Assembly: GCA_015680685.1 (NCBI GenBank)
Contig: MNCI01015561.1
Location: 282,418 to 346,417, forward strand
Source of the DNA: Gnetum montanum
Taxonomy: Eukaryota; Streptophyta; Gnetopsida; Gnetales; Gnetaceae
Reading direction: 5' to 3'
DNA: 64,000 nucleotides
The notes under the pieces were generated by a model, which saw only the letters and a list, made by a program, of their open reading frames with translations, was not told the DNA's origin and did no database searches. Below are positions 1-10,617 of the stretch, in pieces. Position 1 is the first letter of the stretch. Each line of letters starts with the position of its first letter. The translations under genes and the position numbers were made by a program.

Positions 1-1229
1 ACCAACCTCTTCCAAATAAAAGTGAAGATCAACTTCTTGATGAAGATAGAGTAAGAGATTAAGCCTAAGTAGGAATGAAAGCAAGATTGTGGTAAAAAAT
101 GGTAATTGGGGATTTTAGAAGGAATGGGAATGGGAGGTATCAAACTCCAAAAAAATATTAATAATAAACAAAGAAATCCAAAGTATTTCATATGCTTGAT
201 ATTGAGAAGTGATAAGGATCCGAAATCAATAAGTACTTAATTCCCTTAAAATCCAACTTAAATGGAATTCCAAGAGAACAAAGCATGAATAAAAAAGAAT
301 ACTTCTTTATTGAATGCAAAATTAGAGTACATATGCCACAAGCACCACTCAAACTAAGATCTATAATAAGGCCCAAGAAAATTCTCCCTCACTTATACAA
401 TCCTTAGGATCAATGTTTAAGATGAACAACACAAATGGATCCTAATCAAGATACTCCACTCTACACTAGAGCTCTCAATGTTGTACTAGATAAGATAGGG
501 CATGAATATGTTAGAAGCATTCCTAATATTTTTATAGGCCTAAGCCATAATTTTTTTATCCTTCATAATTCATTCCTTTCAAAATTTTAATTTTTCACAA
601 GATTGTAAGTAACTATATATCATAGTGGCTCACATCTCATGGATTGCAATGGAATTACAGCTCATAGCTATTCACACTAGTAAAGTGTATCAAATTTCCT
701 TTCTAGAAGCTGTGACTACCTATGGATTATAATAGCTTGCAACTCCCAGATTGCGATGAACTACAACTCATAGCTAGTTGTAATGGTAAACTTTTCTAGT
801 TTTTTCCCATTTTTTCCTTTAGACTACAAATGGATTATGATATTCACTAGCTTCCAATCGACTCGCAACTAGTAGTCTATGACTAAACTATAGCTCACAT
901 TCTTAGATTGTGACCTCTTACATTTGCATCCTCTCCACAAACTTCTAATGACATGAAATATGAAGGATTTACACTAGGACTATCAACTATGGTAGACTGT
1001 GATACTCAATCACCTGTAGTTCCTAGACTATGGCCTCATAGTGACTCACAGTAGCATGCTTGATCTAGAAAGAACATTACAATTAACTCCAAACTAAAAA
1101 CCAAAACATAATTATTTAACTCCTACGACTCCTAAGTATCATAAGGATATAAAATATATTAGAGAGATAGGTTAATGCATTCATAATCTTCCTCATGTTT
1201 AAAAAACACTTGGACTCAAGTGATTTTTA
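1..1229. other. AT-rich sequence without a recognisable gene
   Basis: No open frame of believable composition and no retroelement domain is visible. From about 600 to 1080 similar phrases recur (variants of ggattgcaatgg, acaactcatagct and actatgg), suggesting a badly decayed tandem repeat or LTR. Because the integrase tail of a minus-strand chromovirus begins just to the right, this stretch may include that element's 3' untranslated region and 3' LTR, but I could not find LTR ends. Confidence 0.35.
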
Positions 1230-1690
1230 CATTTGGGATGACATCAAGTCCCCACATATCCAAATTACTTTCATAAATCCATTGTGCATTCTTAGGTTTC
1301 TCATAACTCTAATGAATCAAGTAATCATGTCTATTTTTTCCACTTATTCCAATAAATTCTATTTCTTATAGAATAATTGGCTTCCTTGACATGCTTGAAG
1401 TGGCACCTTTAATTACATCCTTGAGAACCTCCTTGTTATATTCTAAATATGATGCAACTATCTTTCCATGGTTTGGAGTTAGATATGAAACATTAAAGAC
1501 ATAAGAAAATGACGAATCATTAAGGATATCATGTTCATAGGCATTATTATTAATCTTACCTTTGATCTAAAATGGATCAATTCTCTTTGATTTGAGTATA
1601 GAGTAGTTCACATTTCTTAGTCTCTACTTGTTCAAATGAATACAAACATAGACATCGACTTTAAAATTCACCTTCCACTTGCCTAAATTC
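1230..1690 (-). pseudogene. Chromovirus (C1) integrase C-terminus with decayed chromodomain
   Basis: Read on the minus strand, this gives the C-terminal module of a Ty3/gypsy integrase: KSKRIDPF, then KINNNAYEHDIL, then YVFNVSYLTP. This is the family pattern of a basic strand, NAYxxxLP and FNVxxLxP. About 40 residues further on, HDYLIH followed by PKNAQWIYESNLD matches the Y-V-W / P-x-A-W-x-x-E-x-x-L pattern of a chromodomain, which directs chromoviruses to particular chromatin. Several in-frame stops show it is dead. The catalytic integrase core expected upstream is absent; an anonymous 5.4 kb block lies there instead. It belongs with the RNase H at 7190-7707 and the RT at 13281-14430. Confidence 0.7.
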
Positions 1691-1761
1691 TTGATAGTAG
1701 CAACTTCTTTTACCTTGCTTTTAAGCTTTAATATTACTTTTCTATGCATCATTTATAACAA

Positions 1762-4700
1762 TGTTGCCCCGATGTTGTCCGACACCCCAAGGAATTCACG
1801 AAGATCCAATGGGATCTGGGGCGGAAGACCTGGGGAATATGCCTCAAGCAAGCAAGCATCTCACAAGTGAGTGCAAGCAGAAGAACAACCTCTTAATTTA
1901 CATGACAACACACCTCATGGAGGGTAACCGACTCCACAATGAGGACCAAGCAAACAAGCACATACACAACCTTGTAGACAACATCGGTGGGAGGGGAGAT
2001 GATGCATCTACAAGAAGAGGTGCCTCACCCCCAGATCCCTCATGATCTGGTACAAGGTGTGGCCTAGCACCACACCAAAACTATCCAGTCTTGGCTGCCT
2101 ACATATCTACAACTGCCGTAGAATCAGGGCCATGTAGTTCTCCACGGTGAAGGGGGAAGGAAGAGGACTTAGAGAAGATAGTTGCAACAGGAGGGTGTCT
2201 TGTTGCTAGCTTGGTATCACCAAGCTGGGGTGGGTTTTCTAACATTTTAGAGTCACCCAAGGGTGCCTCAACGTGTTCCATGGTCCCCAAACCATGGGGA
2301 GAGCCCAAGAGAACCACCACTCTGGGACGTCTATCACAATCCTCCCCCACACAAAAAAGCGACGTCCTCGGAGCGGAGCCTAGGATAGCTTCGAGTGTAC
2401 ACTTCTAAATGGGTTTGGAACTCTATGAACTCTGGAGATCCATCAACTCCTTAGATGCCAGGCTTGAAGGAAGGTACCAACCCCAACACCTGATACGTCC
2501 TGCCATCCAATGCCTTGCATGAAATGCAAGGACAATTGAAGGAAGCACAAAGACTTCCCTTCTCTATATGAGGGGGAGAGTCCAACCCAAAGGGCCAACG
2601 TCTCTAAGGTGTCCCCTAGATCCATCCCTTCTGAGGGTCTAGAGACATATCTTCTTGCGTAAACCCATACTTATGCAAGAAGACAGCTCCTCTTCCATAA
2701 GTCCCATTGAGTTCCTTTGTGAATGGCATCTCAGAACCCATTGATTTTTTTGAGGGATCACTAGGGCCACTACCCATGGTGAGGGACTTGGGAACATCAC
2801 ACTGAGAGGGAGGACATGCTTCGAAGAGCCATGTCTCTGCAAGCAACTCATGCTTGCCAAAATTCCATGTTCTGCTACTCGCATTAAGACCCATGGGGTC
2901 TCACCAGTGCAACCATTTAAGCATCAATTCCACGTGTGTTGGTACCATGCGCATTCTCTTTTTCTTATCATGTTTATTCAAGCTGGTATGAAGGGAGTCA
3001 AGCATGTTCTCCCTTACCAACAAGGTACAAGAGCAGATCTTTTGAGCTTGACCTTGCCGTCTGCAGACACCAGCATCACATGCCTCAATTCATCATTCAT
3101 CATTCCATAGTATTCCAATGAGAGAGAAGATCCAAAAATTTGTTTGGAAACTTCTCCAGGAGGCTAACATACAACAAGCCCCAACTATCATCAACACCTC
3201 TTGTGATTGTCCAACATTGAGAATGCCTACTCGAATGTTAGAACAAGGGAGGGTTAATTGGGTAGCCAACCCCATGACAATCCTCCATCACTTATCTCAT
3301 ATCAGTCATAAGCACAACATCGAATGCAACCATAATATCCCATTCATGGAGAAGGGTCACCCACATTTGCCACATGCAAGGTATCCTTCCCACACCAAGT
3401 TATGGGACAAGCACCGTTTTCTAAAAACTAGGTCTAGGAATGAATATAGAGTCACCTCTGAGAGTAACCAGATCATGAATTCTCCAAGGAACATCAACGT
3501 TCTTAAAATTTGCATTTCCCCACTATATTAAGAATGACTGCCAGTCTCACGATCAACACCTTTCAGTAGATTTTGCACTTGCAGGAAGGATCCTCTTTGG
3601 GAGGTTTCTTCCATAGCAGCCCAGCTACACCTTACCCATTATACATGCCCAAGTAGTCAATATAGCCAATAGAACCATATTGTGGAACTCTCACCAGCTA
3701 AGGGAAGACATGGGTTGACAAGTCTTACCCAATTTCAATTTTCCCCTTGAAAACAACTCGAGACACTAAGCAGTTCATCCCCTTCTGGTTCATCTTGGGA
3801 GATCTAGATTTTGTTTCATACATCCCAGTCCATTCCATTTACATCAATTTGTGGTGGACAAGGCCGCACCACTACCTATTATCATTCAATCCGAACAATA
3901 GACTAAGTCAACAACAACATCTTTCCCATAGGAGGACCAGGTCTTCAAGATAGTTTTACATGGAATGGGCTTTCATCAACATCATTTACAACTCAAAACA
4001 AAACGATTCATCCCCGAAGGATTTACAATAAGGATGGTCTACCAAAGAACCCCAACAAGGAAGTTCCTCTGACGCCTCCAAAACTAAGAGAGTACACAAG
4101 ATCATGCCTTTCTTACACCAAGAGCAATATGTCTTTCAAAGAAGGTTTCATGAATTTCACTAGGGTAACAACATTCTGTCTTTGAGAACAAGCCCCACGA
4201 GTTCACGAACATGGGACCATAGCTAGGAACAAGTCCTAAACATCAACTGCTTATAGGAGACAACCGTCTCAACACCACATGCCTTATTATTTCAGGAACT
4301 AAAGAGGGCATCCATTAAGATGGAGAATGATCCCTCATAAAATAAAGGATTCACCAAGTAATATCATGATCAACTCTGCTATCCCACTAGGGAGGTGAGA
4401 ACATCAACATGAATTAACATCACACCAGAGACATGGGACAATACATCAGCGAGGGACTGTGTAATACATCAGTGTACATAAGGGATAGAGTACATAGGAA
4501 AATTCAGCAAGACACCATAACCTATTAGGCACAACGAGTCCCCTATCATGGAATCACACCATAGACCACGAAGGCACCAATCAGTCCCAATCTATGAGAG
4601 CGCATCATAGCTCTCCAAAGCACCAAAAACAATTTGTCACGAGAGCCCACCAACATGCATAGATCATTAGAAGCCCCCAATCATGAGAGCATCGGCTCAA

Positions 4701-7160
4701 GTGTTTTGAGCACATTCAAGCCCACCAAGTAAGGCCACCAAGAGAAATCACAATTTCTGTATCTGTAACATCATTTATTCAAGGATGGACACCACCATCC
4801 CAACATTTGGACAACTACCCCACGATCGCTTCCAACATGGAAGAGCAAGTCTAGGTGCCAATACCCAGAACTCAACTCAAATCCACCGCTAGACATCACC
4901 TTGATTTGAATTTCAATCACCATCGATCATCTGTGGACAATATATTTACCAGCCTAGGAACACAAGAGCATGTGTTCCCAAGATTTTTCCTATCTCAAGG
5001 ACATTCACCAAGCACACACCATCCAGGCTTGCCAACTTCACCAAGAATACATGGCACACGTTCACGAGCATAATGGGCAAGGACATGCCTTGGTCCATTT
5101 GTTACAACATTGTATCCCACTGAAGCATCTCTCATGAGGTTTTTAGTAGAATTATACATTAAGGCACAAAGGCCATTTACAAAATATAGCAAGGGTGCTT
5201 CAAAACAAGCACCAAGGAAAACACCATACATCAAGCTTGGCCTTGTCACAATGTGTGGCATAGGCCTACAACCAGGAGACAACTAAGTCACATAGGCAAT
5301 ACATCCAGCACTTTGGAGTGCATACAATCGAATTGAGAATATTACAAGGATACATTTCACACACCCAAGGATAGGATTACATTCATATATGGGAACATAC
5401 ATGGTATCTGGGAATGCTACCCAAGCCTAAAAGGCTATAGGACAACTACCCAAGCCCATCCTAGGCTAAAGGATTTAGGCGACCAAGAGCATACCATGAA
5501 GAACCATGCCATTTTAAGAAAAACTTATCTCTGTCATGAAGCATAAACGATCATATGTCATTGCAACCACTATCTCAAAAGATACATGATCTACAGTCAC
5601 ACTGAACCCACTGCACGGGTAACCTCGAATGAAAATGATTCGAGACATGAACGCAATGATCAAATAACGAAACATGCCAACTGAGTATCCACCATCTTGC
5701 CATAGTGGGACCTCATTGCATTGGCCACTCCTAGGCCATCAGTATCTGGCATGGCCAAGGATACCATTTCATGCCATCTACTAGCCCAATATTTGTAGGG
5801 TCTAGGATAGATTACCATCCTCTGTTAGTGCTCTCCCAGCACTGAGAGGCAAACAAATCATAATGTACTTGCTAATCCATCACAGCCAAGGTACTGATAA
5901 ATCCGCAACCCAATGTTGGGATTCTGAGACCAAATAATCCGTTCATGAAGGTCTCAAGAGCACATATCTTCCCCATAGACATAGTGCGCACAGAATCAAT
6001 TGAGGTCACCACTGGCTGCATCATTGTACCCGTGCTACCTGCAAACATTAAGAAGCAAGCTCAAAAACATAGAAGTTAGCAGGAACACGATTAGCACATC
6101 AGCCTCATACACAACTATCAAGCATGATCATATAACAAGGTCATATCACTCTTGCACATCTTAAAAAATCAAGACCTCAACAACATGCATAGAGATCAAT
6201 CATGCAAAACATTGATGGATGAATTACATCCCCACTTGAACAAACAATTTCATCATGAGGCACACCAAGAGAGAGATAGCACACTCTCAAAATTTCAAGA
6301 TTCATACACAACAATCATTCCCAGCAACTAACACTGGCCTCAACTAGGACCAAAATCTCAACACAATCATATGAGTCATGGGCAATAGACAATCGTCATC
6401 TCAACCCAAAAATAATGTGGAAGACCAAGGTCTATCCAACAAGAAGTCTACATCAAACCAATTCTCGCAACAATGAGCAACATCATGGAGGATGCGTTCA
6501 CAAGAAGACTCTCATCAAAAGAGGTGCGGTCTCAACAAGAACCAACAATAGGATGACCCACACTAGTAGTCTTCGAATCAGAGTGACCAAGAAATGTCAC
6601 CAATCAAAATAGTGATGCCACAAGCCCAAGGGCAACACCACCAGCTCAACAAAGGAGTACAACTCGCAAAGATCAACAATAAGGGCAATCATGCCTCATG
6701 CACAAGAAGTTGTCAAAAAAGACAACAACCATTTAGCTTTGGGATGACACAAACAACCACTGCATCCTCAACATTCCCAACAATAAGTCATCATACCGCA
6801 TAAAACATTAAGCCTTGTGTCACGAACGATAGACATGACCAAGATAACACACATGCAGAATTTGAAAGTGCAACCAAGAAGACATGCATACACAAATAGA
6901 CAAACATACAATCGCAAGCACGAACATACGAAGTCTATTGGCAACGGTCTTAGTCCACCCAAAACAAGGCTCACCAAGAGCACATGTCCGAAGGACCTCC
7001 ATCCTGAGGTACCTGGGAACCATCTTGTCCCAATTTGTATTTCCCCATACTCACTGTATCTAGGGTGAGTGGGAGTGCCAAGGATATCATATCTTGCACG
7101 ATTCAACAAATTCCATCTCGAAACATGTTATCTAGGTGGAAATCGAGCGGAGACTGGGTT
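1762..7160. mobile_element. Unclassified 5.4 kb non-coding block inside chromovirus C1
   Basis: This stretch differs from its flanks. It is less AT-rich, its plus strand is markedly richer in C than in G (many runs such as caacaccac and ccatcaacacc), and it contains no retroelement domain in any frame that I can recognise. It begins around TGTTGCCCCG after AACAA and ends before the C1 RNase H remnant. At about 2337-2355 the plus strand reads ctatcaca followed by atcctcccccacac, which on the minus strand would be a polypurine tract next to a TGTGATAG LTR start. That hints at a non-coding (LARD-like) LTR element on the minus strand with its left LTR near 1762-2340. I could not find the second LTR. 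The short open frames here look accidental. Confidence 0.35.
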
Positions 7161-7163
7161 TGA

Positions 7164-7246
7164 GAATTTCATTCTATAGATGGAGAGACATACCTTGCCA
7201 TTCCTGAAGAGAATTCCATTCTATAGATGATAGTCTCTCCATCTAT
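7164..7246. repeat. Short direct and inverted repeat
   Basis: Two 19-bp near-copies (GAATTTCATTCTATAGATG at 7164 and GAATTCCATTCTATAGATG at 7211) lie next to a 14-bp inverted pair, ATAGATGGAGAGAC at 7176-7189 and GTCTCTCCATCTAT at 7233-7246. The inverted pair could fold into a hairpin with a loop of about 43 bases. It lies at the junction between the anonymous block and the C1 RNase H remnant and may be a trace of the insertion or deletion event there. Confidence 0.6.
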
Positions 7247-7707
7247 CTACTCTACTAAGCAATAGAACATTGAGATCCTTCTCAATCTCATCAAAATTAG
7301 CATCATTTGAATACAAAGAAGTAAGGTCTAATATCCCTCTACTTGTGTACATTAATCATTCACCACATGAATCCTAGATAGAGAATCTACTAGCATAATA
7401 CTTTTTCTAATCCTATGCTTCAACAAAAAGTTAAATTCTTTGATCTAGTCCACCCATTTCATATACTTAGCATTCAACTTCTTTTGTAAATTTAAGATTT
7501 GCAATGTCTTATGTTAGTCAAAAGGAAAAATTCACTTTCCAAAAAATAATATCTTCAATGTTTAATAGGCTGAATAATAACATACAATTCCTTTTCCTAG
7601 ATACTACACTTTTTCCTTGATTCATTAAAATTTTTAGAGAAAAATATAATGGAGTTACCTTCTTGGGATAAAACACCACCAAATATAAGTCTACTTGCAT
7701 TCACCTT
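7190..7707 (-). pseudogene. Chromovirus (C1) RNase H remnant
   Basis: On the minus strand the reading runs NASRLIFGGVLSQEG, then FFSKNFNESRKKCS, then an ELYVIIQ/KHWRYYF-like stretch and a T-N-I-R position. This is the Ty3/gypsy RNase H series (D/N-AS-x-x-GIGGVLSQ-G, FFSEKLNESRRKYS, KEFYAIVRALKHWRHYL, TDH). The first catalytic Asp now reads Asn (VNAS for VDAS) and stops and frame breaks are frequent. The domain is cut at 7707 by element E1, and its N-terminal side resumes at 13281 to the right, so E1 landed inside it. Confidence 0.75.
7703..7707. repeat. Target-site duplication of E1 (left copy, ACCTT)
   Basis: ACCTT directly precedes the left LTR of E1 at 7708, and ACCTT directly follows the right LTR at 13276-13280. 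A 5-bp duplication is typical of Ty3/gypsy integrase and fixes both ends of E1. Confidence 0.9.
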
Positions 7708-8584
7708 TGATGAGTGGCAAGGTACCCCTATATTCAACCATACGAATACGAGTATTTCATGCACGATCCGGTCGAACTCCATAAATGGGCTAGTTGTGGT
7801 ATCTAGACAATTACTCATAGGTCACAGTTCACTGTCTTCCCACCTGGACTAGTATTAGCTTTGTCACGTATGGTTTAGTCCAGAGTGAGGTGTATCATGT
7901 GTTTCTACACTAGTACTACTCCTAAGTATGATGGAAAATAATATTAATTAAACTAGGGGAGAAAGAGAGAGAGTCTAAGCTAGCTTAAGTGCGATGAGCA
8001 TCCGTTCCTTAATCATCCATACACATCTTGGACCTCGTGCACGACTGCCACTAGGATTACCAAGCATATGGCCTAAGTACACTACTAGGTTACCAAGTAG
8101 TCACACTTGAATGCTCGTGATTAAGTTGTACTCATTCCGCTTTACTAGGAGATAAGGGTGAAGAGATATTAACTAAGAAAGTAGTAAATAACAGTTAAAT
8201 AAATAATAATTAAATAAATAATTAAGCTAAGTGGATGCTGCAATGGTGAAGTAATCTTGATCTTTATTTTCGGTCATGTGCGTGTCCAGGTACATCACGC
8301 TTGAATAAGGATGTCGTACAATTACAATCACCACATTGCAGGCATGCACTAGGAGGAAAGGGTTGAGAGGAACTTAAACTTAAAAAATTACAATAAAATC
8401 TAAGAACTAATTCCCAAAACTAAGTGTGCCGCCTTTTATTTATAGGCTCACATTGGAACCGTGATATTGCAGCTGTAATATCTTAGCTCTGATAATAGGG
8501 GTTCGATATCAAGACCTAGTATCTTGTATCAGGGCTCCGATAATTAGGCTCTGATAACTGGGCCTAATAGATCATGACTCATCA
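7708..8584 (-). repeat. E1 3' LTR (877 bp)
   Basis: Begins TGATGAGTGG and ends GACTCATCA on the plus strand. In sense orientation (minus), U3 is the right part. A TATA box (TATAAATA) lies at 8437-8444, leaving a U3 of only about 140 bp. That U3 contains the imperfect palindrome GATATTGCAGCTGTAATATC (8463-8482) and repeated GCTCYGATAA phrases. The rest, about 730 bp, is R/U5. Confidence 0.88.
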
Positions 8585-8603
8585 TACCCCCATGACTAAA
8601 TAA
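8585..8603 (-). promoter_or_regulatory. E1 polypurine tract (plus-strand primer)
   Basis: Minus-strand TTTAGTCATGGGGGTA abuts the first base of the 3' LTR. The same 16 bases or close variants stand at this place in E2, E3 and E5, and related copies occur inside the elements (in E1 at 10647-10663). Confidence 0.8.
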
Positions 8604-8717
8604 CAACTCGTCCTCCATTCAAAGAAAGTAAGGAACAAATTCAATTGATTACACAGTGGATATGTATGGGATTATTGACTGACTAGGAATTTATTTATGC
8701 CGCAATGGAGAATTAAA

Positions 8718-8821
8718 CAAAATTTGGACACAGACACAAAAGACAAAACTTGTGGAACTCATGGGGTTCCAAATTTGGACACAGACACAAAAGACAAAAC
8801 TTGTGGAACTCATGGGGTTCC
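8718..8821. repeat. Two-copy direct repeat of about 52 bp in E1
   Basis: A unit starting AATTTGGACACAGACACAAA and ending CTCATGGGGTTCC occurs twice head to tail with no visible difference. It overlaps the ORF3 stop codon and runs toward the polypurine tract. The near identity of the copies, against a decayed background, suggests a recent duplication. E2 has one related stretch here. Confidence 0.85.
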
Positions 8822-9245
8822 CGGTAGTGGTGGCTCCTCTATGGGTGCCTCTCCTTTGTCCTGCACGATCAAGCTTCTGAGATTGATACTATTGAAGAAG
8901 TGCTTGATGTTTCTCCTCTTCTATCCAAGGATTATGAGCCGTCCTTGCTGATGTTACAATGTTTGATGAAGTCGGCACTTTCCATGAACATGGTAGTTGT
9001 AGGAACACTTGATTGGCCTTGACATGTTATGCCGCAAATAGTCATCATTCTTCTTCATAGGCTTGGGCCTTGACCACTCCACCTTTTTCTTGGATAGATT
9101 ATGCAGTAACAAGAGTTCTATGATGGATGTTAAGTGATTGTGCCTCCTACTCTGCATGTTCTACATGAAGTAAGGCCTTTGCCTCCCCCTGGTCGTTCAG
9201 TTGCACCTTGAGAAGGTCCTCCTTATTGTCTTCTTTTAGGGGCCA
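8810..9245 (-). pseudogene. E1 ORF3, internally deleted
   Basis: This is the third gene of the family reduced to its two ends. It starts at the ATG at 9245 (MAPKRRQ, a stop, GGPSQ), matching the ORF3 starts in E2 (MALKRAQ) and E5 (MVPRPK, then GGPSQ). After about 60 codons it jumps to the C-terminal part (KPMKKNDDYLRH; E2 has KPMKRNDGCLRH) and ends with EEPPLPGTP and a TGA, equivalent to EEPPPPGTT in E2. The middle 2.3 kb that E2 retains, including the conserved globular domain and coiled coil, is missing, and frameshifts remain. The start codon follows a 3' splice site directly (9246-9276). Confidence 0.75.
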
Positions 9246-9276
9246 TCTATAATCACACAAAGATCAATTGTTAGTA
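9246..9276 (-). promoter_or_regulatory. Predicted branch point and 3' splice site of E1 ORF3
   Basis: Sense (minus) sequence shows TACTAAC (9276-9270), then GTGTGATTATAG, then the ORF3 ATG. TACTAAC is a perfect branch-point consensus, and its presumed branch A is 25 nt from the AG. E2, E3 and E5 keep a branch-like motif at the same distance, so an intron probably ends here. The donor site is not identified. Confidence 0.6.
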
Positions 9277-10617
9277 AGGTTATTGAGAAAAAGTTCAATG
9301 ATTTCATACCTTACTCATTGCCTTTAATAAATGTTGAATTCTTTGCTTAGTGTGATTTTAGAGTTAGAAATGTTTTTCAAAGAAGTTGCCCTAAAAGTTT
9401 AATGTTGGACCTGGTTTGTTTAGGTGATACATAAAAGGACATGATTTTGAGAAACATTTGATAAAATGATGGCAAAGGAAAGTATAGATTTGGCAATGAA
9501 GTACTCAAAGGGTATAAGATGATGTGGTGGTATGCAATAAGTACAAATTGCAAAAGTCACGCAAGTGCGTCCTCCCCAAAGTAAGTTCCAACCTATAATG
9601 CCCTTGCGTAACCACACCTTAAAATGTCTGTAGGCACTAGAAGGGTTAAATGTAATCCATACCAGTTTCACAAAACACACATATGTAGATATGACTAGAA
9701 TGAGGTAAGAATTCTACGCTATACAATACACGAGCTACAATTACATGAACAGCGAGATGAGACGGACTATAGAAGGGATTGTAGAGATTGCAACATGAGG
9801 TAACTGACCCATGGCACAGTGAATCCTGCATGTAAAGCATGATTAATGTGTCATTAACTCGTCGTTCCAAGATTAGGACCAAGTCCATTTCTCTTATCAA
9901 TGACACCGCATTGTTTCATTCCATGACGAGCGACTATGAGAGTACCAGAACAACAAGGCGTACGATCACTTGGCATTTTATTCAAAGAAGAAGTGATTTT
10001 TGCTTTGTGGCACTTCCTTTGTTTTTTTTTTGTTTTTTTTTTCTTTCTTCTTTTTTTTTATTGCTGAATCTAGAGAAGTTGCCAACCTTTAGGTATGGGT
10101 GCATGTCTTTCTAGTGGGACCCCCTAGAATAACATTGGATTTTTGAGTGCCTTTTGATTACTCTTACTCCCATTTTTTGTTAGATCTACAAGGATCTTAG
10201 TACAACCACATTGCATGATAACTCCCATAGATGTCACCAAAAAGAATCCGCAAGTCTCCTTGATGTCACACCCTAATCGTTCCCTCTTGGTCCATCCTTC
10301 TTCATTCTAGGTACAATGAACACAAAATTAATTTTCAATTTTAAGAATGTCAAGAATATCATTGTACCCTTGAACAGAACCTCTTATTTGTAGAATGGAT
10401 GAGTGGGTGTAATGGGCTCACTGTCCAAATAATTGATCATTTGACACGCGATAACATAGAATACACCTCAACCAATGAGCCACATGAGTGTTTTATTCAT
10501 AGATGAGATTACTTATAAAAAGATAAAAAGACAAAAAGACAAAAAGATAAAATAAGAAATTGAGAAATGAAAAACTAGAAAAAAAATTGTAAAATTAAAG
10601 AAAATGAAAAATATTTA
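9277..10617 (-). other. E1 non-coding region between gag and ORF3
   Basis: No domain is recognisable. The stretch is shared with E2 (26030-27086): both carry versions of CACAAGTGGGTCCTCCCTAA, GTAACCACAC, and the sense motif AGGGTGTGACATCAAGG, which also occurs in E3 and E5. A T-run at about 10019-10062 on the plus strand is a simple-sequence tract, and an A-rich block (10507-10617) follows the gag stop. The U3-like palindromes and internal TATA box present at the equivalent place in E2 and E5 are absent here. Confidence 0.6.

Noticed and set aside
3118-3531. Plus-strand 137-codon open frame in the anonymous block
   Set aside because: Composition follows the local C-rich bias; no domain or neighbouring exon signals.
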